DNA of 64,000 nucleotides from Brachyspira suanatina (GTDB lineage Bacteria; Spirochaetota; Brachyspiria; Brachyspirales; Brachyspiraceae): NCBI RefSeq assembly GCF_001049755.1, contig NZ_CVLB01000001.1, positions 2,064,995 to 2,128,994 of the forward strand, read 5' to 3'. Shown piece by piece: positions 44,686 to 54,301 of this stretch (position 1 is its first letter; each line of letters starts with the position of its first letter). The notes under the pieces were generated by a model. It saw only the letters and a program-made list of their open reading frames with translations, ran no database searches and was not told where the DNA came from. The position numbers and the translations under genes were made by a program.

Positions 44686-45867
44686 TTAAAAAGCATTATA
44701 AAATAAAGGCATTATAAAACATACTATAAAAGCTACGATTCCATAAACATATACATAATAGCTTCTATTGTTTGTTAGTATAATGTCTTTTATATTTTTT
44801 ATACTACTTAATTTTTTTAATGATTTTATATTATCAAAAATTATCAAAATAAAATGAATAAGCATTATTATATTTGTAAAAATCAAAGTTAATTTATTGG
44901 GACTTATTCCATATTCTTTTATTCTGTATATTGTAGAAGTTAAAATTATTATATTAAAAATAAATGCTATTACAGGAAATAAAATATAAACTAATTTCGT
45001 AAATATACTTGATTTATAGTCCATTCTTACAAAAAATAAATTTACCGCCCCTATAGCAAGAGCAACATTATAAATTATAAAATTGATTCTGATATTATAA
45101 GGACTGCTGTAAGGAATAATTGGAATTATTATAGAAAATAAATACTTAAATATATTATATAAACTTATATACATTATTATTCTTGAAAAGTATATTGATA
45201 TATTTTTTACATCTTTTTTATAAAGAAAATAAATTATAAAAGGAGTAAAAGCAAATATATAAAATACAGCCAATATAAAAACATAAAAAATAATAGTTGT
45301 ATCAGGCAATATATTTATAATAATTCCTTTAAATAAATTGATTACTAAAGCAAAAATCATCATAAACATCAAAGAAATAATTGCAGGTATAATAGAATTT
45401 ATTATCATTATATTAGCACTGAAAGTAAATGCCTGATTAATATCTTTATAATTTTTATAATTGTTAAATGATAAAGCAAACATTATAAAAAATATAATAT
45501 CTAAAAATAAATTCTTATTTAAAATTGTATGAACAAAGAAAATCACTTTTTTATCTATATCTATAATATCTTTAAATGTAAACTCTGAAGAAGGTATAAG
45601 CACACTAAGAATGCCTATAAAGAAAAATATCAAAAAAGTTATAAATGTATTTTTCTTATTATCTAAATTAAATATCAAAGAAAAACAAAATAAATAAAAA
45701 ATCTTAAAAGCAAAAAAATAAGAGGTTATATCAGTAATTCTATAATCAGAATTAATATTTGAAGCAAAAAATAAAAAATATATAGTAAAAGGCAAAATAG
45801 AAATTAATGCTAGTATTATAATATTTTTTTGTGATTGTATTTTTAATTCTTTTATTAAATTATTCAT
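44686..45867 (-). CDS. Multi-pass membrane protein, DUF4153-like
   Basis: 393 residues, almost entirely hydrophobic, with about ten to eleven membrane helices and very high Ile/Phe content. The motif YRIKEYGISPNKLTLIFTNI resembles the RIxxYGLTxxR signature of DUF4153/DUF4173 membrane proteins, though I would call this match tentative. No catalytic residues are obvious. It ends 3 bp from the stop of ankyrin copy 2 and is convergent with it. Confidence 0.65.
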   Translation of the reverse strand: MNNLIKELKIQSQKNIIILALISILPFTIYFLFFASNINSDYRITDITSYFFAFKIFYLFCFSLIFNLDNKKNTFITFLIFFFIGILSVLIPSSEFTFKDIIDIDKKVIFFVHTILNKNLFLDIIFFIMFALSFNNYKNYKDINQAFTFSANIMIINSIIPAIISLMFMMIFALVINLFKGIIINILPDTTIIFYVFILAVFYIFAFTPFIIYFLYKKDVKNISIYFSRIIMYISLYNIFKYLFSIIIPIIPYSSPYNIRINFIIYNVALAIGAVNLFFVRMDYKSSIFTKLVYILFPVIAFIFNIIILTSTIYRIKEYGISPNKLTLIFTNIIMLIHFILIIFDNIKSLKKLSSIKNIKDIILTNNRSYYVYVYGIVAFIVCFIMPLFYNAF

Positions 45868-46152
45868 AATAGTTTTTTCTTGATATTTATTTTTTATAGA
45901 TTATCTATCTAAATAAATAAAAAATCAACTAATATATTGATTATAAAACATACTAAATGATAAATATCCTAAATATATAGCAATGAAAAATATTAAATTT
46001 AAAAATAAATAAATATTTGCAATATCAGATTTAATATAATTAGGAAATTAATTATTTATTTTTGTAAATTTTATTTAAAATATTGTAAAAAAACTTAACA
46101 TTATTTATATATGTACTATACTATAGTTATAACTAATTATAAAGGAGATTTT

Positions 46153-46395
46153 ATGAAAAAATTAATATGTTTGGTATTTGCTTTATCTACTTTTGCATCT
46201 GCTAATTTGTTTGCAGATTGGATCGTTCCTATGAATCAAGTTCCAAGATCAGTTATTAATGCTGTAAAACAATATTTTCCTCAGACTCAAATTTGGATGG
46301 TAGAAATGGACGACGGACTATATAAAGTGAAACTTAATAATGGATTAGAAGTTGAAGTTACTCTTTACGTACAAATAATAGAGATAGATGATTAA
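46153..46395 (+). CDS. Small exported PepSY-like protein
   Basis: 80 residues from the ATG at 46153, with AAAGGAG just upstream (an earlier in-frame ATG at 46111 has none). The signal peptide ends near NLFADWIVP. The mature ~58 residues match the PepSY-like/BLIP-type unit: VPRSVINAVKQYFPQTQIWMVEMDDGLYKVKLNNGLEVEVTL. Such domains are thought to bind or inhibit other proteins in the envelope. Convergent with the defence-like gene at 46478. Confidence 0.78.
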   Translation: MKKLICLVFALSTFASANLFADWIVPMNQVPRSVINAVKQYFPQTQIWMVEMDDGLYKVKLNNGLEVEVTLYVQIIEIDD

Positions 46396-46416
46396 TAATT
46401 TTATTGATAAAATAAA

Positions 46417-46446
46417 AAAGCCAATAGCTTAATATTAAATTAAACT
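46417..46446. repeat. 30-bp direct repeat, left copy flanking the nuclease-STAND gene
   Basis: Starts AAAGCCAATAGCTTAATA and ends TAAATTAAACT, identical to 48850-48879. Unlike the right copy, it is not followed by the complementary CTATTGGC arm, so here the hairpin is incomplete. Confidence 0.9.
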
Positions 46447-46477
46447 GATAATATAATTAATAGTTTATTAAAACTTT

Positions 46478-48799
46478 TTATTTAAAATCTCTATCAAAAA
46501 TTATATCTATTGAATCCATATCATCATCAGGTATATAATCATCACCATATCTTTTATCAGAAGATTTATAATAATAATTATTTCTTAAAGCCTCGTAAAA
46601 AAACTCTTCTATATCATAGCTGTTTTCTATAGAAGAAATTAACTCTTCTTTATTACAATAAGAAACTATACTATTTATCTTTTCTATAATATCTGATAAT
46701 TCATCAATTACTGAAGATATATCTTTAGAGATAACACTAATATCAAAATTATCATTTAATTCTTCTAAATCATTTTTAAATATATAGTATTCAATTTCAT
46801 CATTTACTACTTTTTCAGAAAATTCACACATCTTTTCACAAAAAAAACTATCCAAAGAATCATAAATATCTTTATGAAATATTTCTTTTAAATGTTTTAT
46901 AAAATCATCAGGATAATTGAAATTATATTTCTTTTTAATTTTATACAAAATATTTATTATAGATAGACAATCAATATTTTGTAATATTTTATTAAAATTA
47001 TTAACTACTAAAAATACATCATTGAAATTATAAAAATCCCACAAAGTACTATTATATAATTTCATTATAAAAGATGAATATATATTTATTTTTATATTAT
47101 CTGAACTTTTTATAAAACAATCTTGAACAATACTAATAATATTTAAATCTTTTATATTAAATTCCAATATTAAAGAAAGTACTTCATAATATATATTTGT
47201 ATAACTTTTGAAAGTAAAAATGCTAGAATCATAAATTAAATTGATTATTTTTTCTTTAATAAAACATTCATCAGTTTTTTCATATAAATTTATATATTGT
47301 TCTATATAAACAGCATTATTTAATATATTCTTTATTTCATTTTCATTATATCTTAAATAGTTAAAAATATAATCATTAATAGATGGATTTAATACACTAA
47401 TATTTTTATTATTATTCTTATCTATATTTATTTTAAGAAGCGAATTTGATAATCTATTCAATGTACTATCAAAATTATTTATTGTTGTATCTATATTTTT
47501 TAATTCAAATAATCTTTTATTGAAAGATTCCTTTAATATATTTAAATCTATATAATTATTTGTAAGAGAATATATTGTATACATCATTATCCTATCAACG
47601 TTTTCAATTCTTTTTACAAATTCATTTTCCCATATTTTTGCTGGATTATTTAAATTATCAATAATAAAATTTACATATTCATTAGATTCAACATCTTTAT
47701 AATTTGAAGTTATATATTCTATTATTCTTGGATTATAATTATTATGATTTATTATTCTATAATAGTTTTTATTTTTTTTTATATTATTAAAATAACTTTT
47801 TGGAATATCTGAAAAATACATATGATTATACAATATTAGTGCCTTCTCATAATTACTAATTTCATTTAAATCTATTAAAACAGTGTCATTATCTTTTATA
47901 ATTTCATTAAATTCTATAAAAAAATTTTTTGCTTCATTCATAATTGTTATTCTAGTATTAAGTATTAATTTTTTATTACAAGTTTTTGAATGACTAATCA
48001 GCGTTTTCAATTCTTTAGCATAATTTTCTTTTAATTCTAAATAATGCTGTCCTAAAAAATCATCTATAAGTATTACTTCTTTATTTTTTCCTTTCAAAAT
48101 AGATTTTTTAATATCCTTAATACTACTATCTGATGAATATTTAACATTGTAATTTTTTTCAAGATAAAATAAAACTAACATTTTAGATAGTGTTGTCTTA
48201 CCAACACCAGGATCTCCAGTTATAATAACGACATGATTTTTATCTAATATATCAATAGATTTTTTATAAAAAGATGTTTGAACATATAAATGTTTTTCTT
48301 TTTTTATATCATCAATTAAATATTCACAATCTATTAAAATATTTTGATTATTTATTATTTGTAATATAGAACTAGAAGATAACCACAATTTATAGTGTCG
48401 TTCAACTATATCCGTATTTTCTTCTAATAATTTATTTATTTCAGATAGATCTATTATATTAGATGTATCTGACATATATAAAGAAAACATATTATATATA
48501 TTTTTTATATTATTAGGAGTAAGTGCTAGGCTAGTAACAATATAATATTTTTCAGGTTTCAATTTATTTATTTTGTCTAATTCTTTTTTCAGAGAGTTTA
48601 ATAAGGATGAATAAGTACTTCGGCAATAATGTTTTACTTGCACTATAATATTATTTTCTGTATAATAAGCTTGTATATCTATACCATCATCTTTACCTTT
48701 AGCATAGGTTCTCAATTTTATACCAAGTTTTTTTTCTAATATATCTCTAATTAGTAATTCAAACTCATAATCATTTAAATTCGTTAAATCATATGACAC
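46478..48799 (-). CDS. Mrr-like nuclease fused to STAND NTPase (candidate defence gene)
   Basis: 773 residues, GTG start with GAGG about 8 nt upstream. N-terminal restriction-endonuclease-like domain: FELLIRDILEKKLG, D38-G-I-D41 and Q54-V-K56, the acidic/Gln-x-Lys core of Mrr-type PD-(D/E)xK nucleases. Central P-loop NTPase: Walker A GDPGVGKTT at 195-203, Walker B VILIDD at 242-247, consistent with nSTAND3-type STAND proteins. The last ~450 residues are helical and Asn/Ile-rich, like the sensor regions of STAND ATPases. This plan is used by anti-phage sensors that activate a nuclease on recognising a phage protein. Single gene, no methylase; flanked by a 30-bp direct repeat and therefore probably a discrete insertion. 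Function inferred. Confidence 0.78.
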   Translation of the reverse strand: MSYDLTNLNDYEFELLIRDILEKKLGIKLRTYAKGKDDGIDIQAYYTENNIIVQVKHYCRSTYSSLLNSLKKELDKINKLKPEKYYIVTSLALTPNNIKNIYNMFSLYMSDTSNIIDLSEINKLLEENTDIVERHYKLWLSSSSILQIINNQNILIDCEYLIDDIKKEKHLYVQTSFYKKSIDILDKNHVVIITGDPGVGKTTLSKMLVLFYLEKNYNVKYSSDSSIKDIKKSILKGKNKEVILIDDFLGQHYLELKENYAKELKTLISHSKTCNKKLILNTRITIMNEAKNFFIEFNEIIKDNDTVLIDLNEISNYEKALILYNHMYFSDIPKSYFNNIKKNKNYYRIINHNNYNPRIIEYITSNYKDVESNEYVNFIIDNLNNPAKIWENEFVKRIENVDRIMMYTIYSLTNNYIDLNILKESFNKRLFELKNIDTTINNFDSTLNRLSNSLLKINIDKNNNKNISVLNPSINDYIFNYLRYNENEIKNILNNAVYIEQYINLYEKTDECFIKEKIINLIYDSSIFTFKSYTNIYYEVLSLILEFNIKDLNIISIVQDCFIKSSDNIKINIYSSFIMKLYNSTLWDFYNFNDVFLVVNNFNKILQNIDCLSIINILYKIKKKYNFNYPDDFIKHLKEIFHKDIYDSLDSFFCEKMCEFSEKVVNDEIEYYIFKNDLEELNDNFDISVISKDISSVIDELSDIIEKINSIVSYCNKEELISSIENSYDIEEFFYEALRNNYYYKSSDKRYGDDYIPDDDMDSIDIIFDRDFK

Positions 48800-48846
48800 A
48801 AATATTACCTCTTAATTTAATATTATATAAAATACTATTTTTTATA

Positions 48847-48885
48847 ATAAAAGCCAATAGCTTAATATTAAATTAAACTATTGGC
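48847..48885 (-). terminator. pckG terminator; contains right copy of 30-bp repeat
   Basis: GCCAATAG (48853-48860) pairs with CTATTGGC (48878-48885), with an inner TTAAT/ATTAA stem. On the minus strand it runs into TTTTATTAT. The segment 48850-48879 is identical to 46417-46446. Confidence 0.85.
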
Positions 48886-48911
48886 AAATTAAAGGAATTT
48901 TACTTTATCAA

Positions 48912-50705
48912 TTATTTGCTTAATCTAGCTCTTAATTCTTCTAATTGTTTTTTAAGTCTAGCTGGAAGTCTTGAACCGAATTTAGCATAATGAGCTTCGA
49001 TTTGATTAGCTTGATCTTTCCAAGCTTCAACATCTACTCTCATAAGCTCTTTGAAATCAGCTTCAGGAATATCTAAACCTTTAAGATCTAAATCGCCTTC
49101 TTTAGGCATTTTACCTATAGGAGTGTCAACAGCATCGATTTTACCTTCAACTCTTTCACACATCCATTTTAATACTCTTGAGTTATCACCGAATCCAGGC
49201 CATAACCATTTACCGTCAGCATCTTTTCTGAACCAGTTTACATAGAAGATTCTAGGAGCTTTGTCGCCTAATTTATCTCCCATTTCAAGCCAGTGGTTCA
49301 TATAATCGCCCATATTGTAACCAGCAAATGGAAGCATAGCAAATGGGTCAAATCTTAATGCACCAACAGCACCAATATTAGCAGCAGTAGTTTCACTAGC
49401 AGCAGTAGAACCCATAAATACACCATGATCCCAGTTATAAGATTCATGTACTAATGGCATAACTGAAGCTCTTCTTCCACCGAAGATGAATATATCTATA
49501 GGTACACCTTTAGGGTCTTCCCAATCTGGACAAATTACAGGACATTGTCTAGCAGGAGCTGTGAATCTAGCATTAGGGTGAGCACCTTTTTCACCGCTTT
49601 CTGGAGTCCAGTCATTACCTTTCCAGTCTATACCATGTTTAGGAGCTTCTCCCATACCTTCCCACCATACATCGCCGTCATCTGTTTCTACACAGTTAGT
49701 GAATATAGTGTTTTCTTTTATTGAATCCATAGCCATAGGGTTAGAATCATAAGAAGTTCCAGGAGCTACACCAAAGAAACCAGCTTCTGGGTTGATAGCA
49801 TAAAGTCTGCCGTCTTCAGGATTTATTTTCATCCAAGCAATATCGTCACCTATAGTTTCACATTTCCAACCAGGGATAGTTGGCTGTAACATAGCAAGGT
49901 TAGTTTTACCGCAAGCACTTGGGAATGCAGCAGCTATATGGAATTTTTTACCTTCTGGGTTAGTTAAGCGTAAGATAAGCATGTGTTCTGCCATCCAGCC
50001 TTCTCTTCTAGCCATAGCAGAAGCGATACGTAAAGCAAAACATTTTTTACCAAGTAAAGCGTTTCCGCCGTAACCTGAACCATAAGACCAGATTAAGTTT
50101 TCATCTGGGAAGTGAGAAATATATTTTTTCTCTATTGGAGCACATGGCCATTTAGTATCTTTTTGACCGTCAGCAAGTGGAGCACCTACAGAGTGTAAGC
50201 AAGGTATGAACTCACCGTTAGTACCTAATACATCTAATACTTTAGTACCAACTCTAGTCATTATATGCATGTTACATACAACGTAAGGGCTGTCAGTGAT
50301 TTCTACACCGATTTTAGCTATAGGAGAACCAACAGGACCCATAGAGAAAGGAATTACATACATAGTTCTGTTTTTCATACAGCCTTTATATAATTCTTTC
50401 ATAGTGCCTTTTAATTCATCTGGAGCCATCCAGTGATTAGTAGGACCAGCATCTTCTTTATCTGGATAACTAATAAAAGTTCTATCTTCAACACGTGCTA
50501 CGTCAGAAGGATCGCTTCTGAAAGAATGACTGTGAGGTCTTTTTTTAAGAGGTTTTGCTAAACCTAATTCTACCAAACCGTTCATGCAGTTGTCATATTC
50601 TTCTTTAGTTCCATCACATACATATATATCTTTTGGCTGACACATATCTGCTATTTCTTTAATCCAAGCTTTAAGCTTCTCATGTTTTAATTCTTCAACC
50701 TTCAT
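48912..50705 (-). CDS. pckG: GTP-dependent phosphoenolpyruvate carboxykinase
   Basis: 597 residues. Interconverts oxaloacetate and phosphoenolpyruvate with GTP. The GTP-class signature [13 protein letters not shown] carries the reactive Cys in the P-loop. Also conserved are [35 protein letters not shown] and [25 protein letters not shown] content is higher than its neighbours, as expected for a highly expressed conserved enzyme. AAGGAG precedes the ATG. A strong promoter lies at 50741-50769, and the end of element copy E offers a second promoter-like sequence 95 bp further upstream. Confidence 0.96.
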   Translation of the reverse strand: MKVEELKHEKLKAWIKEIADMCQPKDIYVCDGTKEEYDNCMNGLVELGLAKPLKKRPHSHSFRSDPSDVARVEDRTFISYPDKEDAGPTNHWMAPDELKGTMKELYKGCMKNRTMYVIPFSMGPVGSPIAKIGVEITDSPYVVCNMHIMTRVGTKVLDVLGTNGEFIPCLHSVGAPLADGQKDTKWPCAPIEKKYISHFPDENLIWSYGSGYGGNALLGKKCFALRIASAMARREGWMAEHMLILRLTNPEGKKFHIAAAFPSACGKTNLAMLQPTIPGWKCETIGDDIAWMKINPEDGRLYAINPEAGFFGVAPGTSYDSNPMAMDSIKENTIFTNCVETDDGDVWWEGMGEAPKHGIDWKGNDWTPESGEKGAHPNARFTAPARQCPVICPDWEDPKGVPIDIFIFGGRRASVMPLVHESYNWDHGVFMGSTAASETTAANIGAVGALRFDPFAMLPFAGYNMGDYMNHWLEMGDKLGDKAPRIFYVNWFRKDADGKWLWPGFGDNSRVLKWMCERVEGKIDAVDTPIGKMPKEGDLDLKGLDIPEADFKELMRVDVEAWKDQANQIEAHYAKFGSRLPARLKKQLEELRARLSK

Positions 50706-50740
50706 GAATAATTACTCCTTATTAAAAATTCGTTGCATCA

Positions 50741-50769
50741 ATTATACAATAAAACGCATTTTTAGTAAA
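50741..50769 (-). promoter_or_regulatory. pckG promoter
   Basis: On the minus strand TTTACT (50769-50764), 17-bp spacer, TATAAT (50746-50741), about 35 bp before the ATG. Confidence 0.75.
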
Positions 50770-50800
50770 TAATTTTTATAAATTTATTAATTATTTTATA

Positions 50801-51050
50801 ATATACCTAAACAACTATATTTTGTCAAAAATAATTTTTTTAAATTTAAAATATTTGCAGGGCTTTGCCCCGCACCCCACTTCTTTTGGTGACCCAAAGA
50901 AGCAAAAGGACTATATTTTAGCTTAAATTAATAACCTATCTTACATGTAAAACAATTTTAGTATGATTTAGTACTAATTATGTAATTACACTTTTTGCGG
51001 CGGGAAAAAGTTGAATAAAAAAATGACAAACTTAAAAATTTTTAGTATAT
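50801..51050 (+). mobile_element. MITE-like dispersed element, copy E
   Basis: About 250 bp. Begins ATATACCTAAACAACTATA, ends CTTAAAAATTTTTAGTATAT. The core has GCAGGGCTTTGCCCCGCACC, CACTTCTTTTGGTG and GCGGCGGGAAAAAGTTGAA. Its left end, read outward on the minus strand, gives TTGACA, 17 bp, TATATT towards pckG. The remaining DNA to 51230 is AT-rich, with no gene seen. Confidence 0.82.
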
Positions 51051-51230
51051 ACAAAAAATATATTTAAAGACAATATTTTTATTAGTTTTTTATAAAAAAT
51101 ATACTTATAATATAATTGTGATACTATAATAATTTTTTTAATATTATAATATCTCAATTACATATAGTAGATTATAAATAAAAATCTTATCAAATGTATA
51201 AGATTAAATTTTTTTTCAATTATTTTGCTA

Positions 51231-51764
51231 TTAATTTAATATATCATTTTTATATTTATCTAATAAAGTATTACTAAAATCTGTATTTTTTAATATTTCT
51301 TTAATTCCTACTAATTCAAAATCATATATGTTGATTGTATTGTTATCAAAAGTAGCTCTTAATCTTTTACTATTTACTATTTTTTTTATGAATAATAAAG
51401 CCTCTTTATTATTCATTTCTTTATTTATTACAAATAAGTTAAATATATCATTATTCATATTTACATTTATAGATTTAATTTCTTCATTATCAAATCTATA
51501 TTGAAATGTTTTTATATTGTTTTTATTTTTTCCAATATATGAAATTCCAATATTTATAAAATCGGAACTAGTTAATATTTGTATTGATTGTATATTTCCA
51601 ATATTATTTGTATATGCCTGATATATTCCAATAATTTTTTTATCATTAAAATTATTAATATAATTATATACCCACCATTGTCCGTATTGAGTTTTATTTT
51701 CAATAGCATAAACCGAAAAGCTGAAAGCGAAAAGTAAAGTTAATGTTAATAAAATCTTTTTCAT
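51231..51764 (-). CDS. Small exported protein (pair member 1)
   Basis: 177 residues with a signal peptide (MKKILLTLTLLFAFSFSVYA). The mature chain is rich in Asn, Ile and Lys, with short strands (SIQILTSSDFINIGISYIG, FQYRFDNEEIKSINVNM). AGGAGC lies upstream of the ATG. The ribosome site, start and signal-peptide codons are nearly identical to those of the gene at 51789, while the mature parts share only general composition. Probably a pair of secreted proteins with a common origin; function not recognised. Confidence 0.7.
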   Translation of the reverse strand: MKKILLTLTLLFAFSFSVYAIENKTQYGQWWVYNYINNFNDKKIIGIYQAYTNNIGNIQSIQILTSSDFINIGISYIGKNKNNIKTFQYRFDNEEIKSINVNMNNDIFNLFVINKEMNNKEALLFIKKIVNSKRLRATFDNNTINIYDFELVGIKEILKNTDFSNTLLDKYKNDILN

Positions 51765-51788
51765 AAAATGGCTCCTTAAAAATACTAA

Positions 51789-52283
51789 TTATTTTAAATA
51801 TTTATTATAAGTATTATTATTCATAATAAAATTAATATTTTTTAAATCTTTTAAGATATTTAGTTCTATTATTCTTTTATCTTTATTAATTAATATTTCA
51901 TTTTTTCTATTAAATATATGTTGTATTTCTTTATTATTATAAATTATGTTTGTATAAAAATTATGATTATTCATATTATGACTAAAATATAATTTTGTAT
52001 TATTTAATTTAATAAAATCTTGTTTTATAGCCTCGTCTTTTATTCCTATTTGAATTTTAGTATTACTTTCTTCAAGAATGAAAAATAAAAAAGTTTGATT
52101 ATAAAAAGTTGATATAGTTAATAAATTACTATTAGTTAAAGATAAATCTTGAATTAATATATCAAGACCATTATTATTGATTGTAATTTTATTATTTAAT
52201 TTAGCTTCTTTATTAATATTATATCCTTGACTAAAAGCTAAAAAACTAAAAGCTAAAAGTAAAGTTAATAAAATCTTTTTCAT
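51789..52283 (-). CDS. Small exported protein (pair member 2)
   Basis: 164 residues with a signal peptide (MKKILLTLLLAFSFLAFSQG). Extremely Asn/Ile/Lys-rich (NNKITINNNGLDILIQDLSL, NMNNHNFYTNIIYNNKEI). It has the same AGGAGCCATTTT leader as the gene at 51231, which lies 24 bp downstream, so the two are probably co-transcribed. Strand-rich, no catalytic motif; function unknown. Confidence 0.7.
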   Translation of the reverse strand: MKKILLTLLLAFSFLAFSQGYNINKEAKLNNKITINNNGLDILIQDLSLTNSNLLTISTFYNQTFLFFILEESNTKIQIGIKDEAIKQDFIKLNNTKLYFSHNMNNHNFYTNIIYNNKEIQHIFNRKNEILINKDKRIIELNILKDLKNINFIMNNNTYNKYLK

Positions 52284-52404
52284 AAAATGGCTCCTAGTTT
52301 ATATATAGTCTATATATTTTTCATTTTTTTTCAAACTAATTATAATTTTTTTATACTTTAGTTATGCTTAGTAAAAAATTTGATTTATTAAAAAATATAA
52401 ATAT

Positions 52405-52587
52405 CTATTTTCTTAATTCAGTTTTTATATCATTTAAAATATTTCTTATATTTCTTAATTCATAAGCTATACTATTTAAAGCACTTGAATCCTTGCTGCT
52501 GAACTCTGAATAAAGTTTCGGCATAACATTATAACTGAATATAGTCAATGCAATTCCAATAAATAAACCCACAAAAAATTTTTTCAT
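52405..52587 (-). CDS. Small single-pass membrane protein
   Basis: 60 residues. One N-terminal helix (FFVGLFIGIALTIFSYNVMP) followed by an amphipathic, possibly coiled-coil tail (SSALNSIAYELRNIRNILNDIKTELRK). AGGA lies about 9 nt before the ATG. It lies 20 bp after the oppA stop, on the same strand, and may be co-transcribed. Short length lowers certainty, but the ribosome site and tidy helix pattern support a real gene. Confidence 0.55.
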   Translation of the reverse strand: MKKFFVGLFIGIALTIFSYNVMPKLYSEFSSKDSSALNSIAYELRNIRNILNDIKTELRK

Positions 52588-52607
52588 AAATAAAAATCCT
52601 ATTTTAA

Positions 52608-54212
52608 TTATTCTATATAAGCATTTCTAAAATCATATATTGAAAAAATATCATATTTCACACCATGAAGTTTCTTGCTCTGCATAATTGTAGCCTTGTC
52701 ATAATATATAGGTATTATAGCCATATCCTCTTGTATGAGTATACGCTCTGCATCATAAGCTGCTTTTATTCTTATATCTTCATTTGCATTTGTCATAGCA
52801 ATATCAACTAAATAATCATAAACAGCATTTGTGTATCCGCCGTCATTGCCCAAACCATCAAGCTGAAAAAGTCTTAAATAACCAGATGCCTGATTATAAG
52901 CAACGCTAGTTCCGGCCTTGATCATCTGAAAACTTCCGTCTTTTATTGACTGCAAATATGTTGTAGGCTCTTCATATCTAAGTTTTAAATCTATACTCAA
53001 ATTATTTTTATACATACTCTGAATTGCCTCTGCAACGAATAATGATGAAGGATTTGTAGTTGTGATTAATTCTATTATAGGGAATTTTTTTATATCAGCA
53101 TATCCTGCTTGAGCAAGAAGTTTTTTAGCTTCTTCAATATTTTTTTGATAATTGCTCTCTTCTAAAGAAATATATTGAGGAGCATTATATCTGAAATTGT
53201 TAGTACCAATTTTTACATTAATAGGCACAAATCCGTCAGCAGCTACCCTACCCCCGCCTAAAACATTATTTACTATATAGTTTCTGTCTATACCAAGTGC
53301 TAATGCTTTTCTCACCAAAGGATTATTAAAAGGTCTTCTTTTTAAGTTAACCATATAATAAGCAATAGATGTTATGTCAACTTCTATTCCTATGCCCTGC
53401 TCTATTAAAGAAGCTCTTTCATTTTCAGGTGCTTCCGGATAAAATAGTATACTATCTGCATAAATTGCCGCAACTGCAGTATTAACATCTTCTAAAAACT
53501 CGAAAGTGATTTTTTCTGCCTTAACATTATCTTTATCCCAGTAATAAGGATTTTTTTCCATTACTATTTTTACAGCCTCATCATATTCAGTCATTATATA
53601 AGGTCCATTTCCAACATAATGATCTTTGCTCAATGCCCAATCCTCACCATAAGTTTCTATAATATCCTCTCTTACAGGAGAAGCAATATCACTAGCCATA
53701 GCCTCTTCGAAATATGGTAAAGGTATGTCAAGCTCGATTTTTAAAGTATAATCATCTAAAGCACAAACTCCAAGTTCTTCCAATTTTTTTTCGCCTTTCA
53801 TTATACTTTGAGCATTCTTTATTATGTCAAAACCCAAAGAAAAAGGAGAAGCAACTTCAGGATCAATTAATCTTCTTAAAGTGTATACAAAATCATTAGC
53901 TGTTAAATCTTTACCATCTGACCATTTAGCATTTTTTCTCAAATGAAATATATAAACTGTATTATTACTCATAGCTTCCCAGCTTTCAGCAAGTGCAGGA
54001 ATTATAGTACCATCTTCATCTCTTTGAGTGAGAGTTTCAAAAGCATGTGTTATGTAAACTGCAGTATTAATGCCTTTAGCAAATGCCGGATCCAAACTGC
54101 TAGGCATTCCTCCAACTGATACAACTATTCCTTCATTAGATGATTTATTATTTGAACAAGATAATAAAAATATATTAGCAATCAAAATTATTATAAAAAT
54201 CAGTTTCTTCAT
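52608..54212 (-). CDS. oppA: Oligopeptide ABC transporter substrate-binding lipoprotein (OppA)
   Basis: 534 residues. The signal ends FLLSC (lipobox), anchoring it to the membrane. Family-5 solute-binding features: GGMPSSLDPAFAKGINTAVYITHAFETLTQRDEDGTIIPALAESWE, YIFHLRKNAKWSDGKDLTANDFVYTLRRL, and GNGPYIMTEYDEAVKIVMEKNPYYWD. It captures peptides for an ABC importer, but no permease or ATPase gene is adjacent, so those lie elsewhere or this is an orphan receptor. TTGACA with a TATCAT box lies in the repeat at 54269-54294 and just after. Confidence 0.92.
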   Translation of the reverse strand: MKKLIFIIILIANIFLLSCSNNKSSNEGIVVSVGGMPSSLDPAFAKGINTAVYITHAFETLTQRDEDGTIIPALAESWEAMSNNTVYIFHLRKNAKWSDGKDLTANDFVYTLRRLIDPEVASPFSLGFDIIKNAQSIMKGEKKLEELGVCALDDYTLKIELDIPLPYFEEAMASDIASPVREDIIETYGEDWALSKDHYVGNGPYIMTEYDEAVKIVMEKNPYYWDKDNVKAEKITFEFLEDVNTAVAAIYADSILFYPEAPENERASLIEQGIGIEVDITSIAYYMVNLKRRPFNNPLVRKALALGIDRNYIVNNVLGGGRVAADGFVPINVKIGTNNFRYNAPQYISLEESNYQKNIEEAKKLLAQAGYADIKKFPIIELITTTNPSSLFVAEAIQSMYKNNLSIDLKLRYEEPTTYLQSIKDGSFQMIKAGTSVAYNQASGYLRLFQLDGLGNDGGYTNAVYDYLVDIAMTNANEDIRIKAAYDAERILIQEDMAIIPIYYDKATIMQSKKLHGVKYDIFSIYDFRNAYIE

Positions 54213-54268
54213 AATAGATATTCTCTTTATAGGATGATTATATATTTAAATATGATAACTAAATATAT

Positions 54269-54294
54269 AATTATGTCAACTATATTATGTTAAT
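54269..54294 (-). promoter_or_regulatory. 26-bp repeat with -35 box upstream of oppA
   Basis: Contains TTATGTCAACTATATTATGT. On the minus strand it gives TTGACA, 16 bp before TATCAT. The same 26 bp is found at 55109-55134 upstream of kptA. Confidence 0.6.
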
Positions 54295-54301
54295 ATAATT
54301 T

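Noticed and set aside
46417-48885. Prophage or integrative element att sites
   Set aside because: The flanking 30-bp repeat looks att-like, but there is no integrase, no phage gene and only one gene between. I keep it as a cassette insertion of unknown mechanism.
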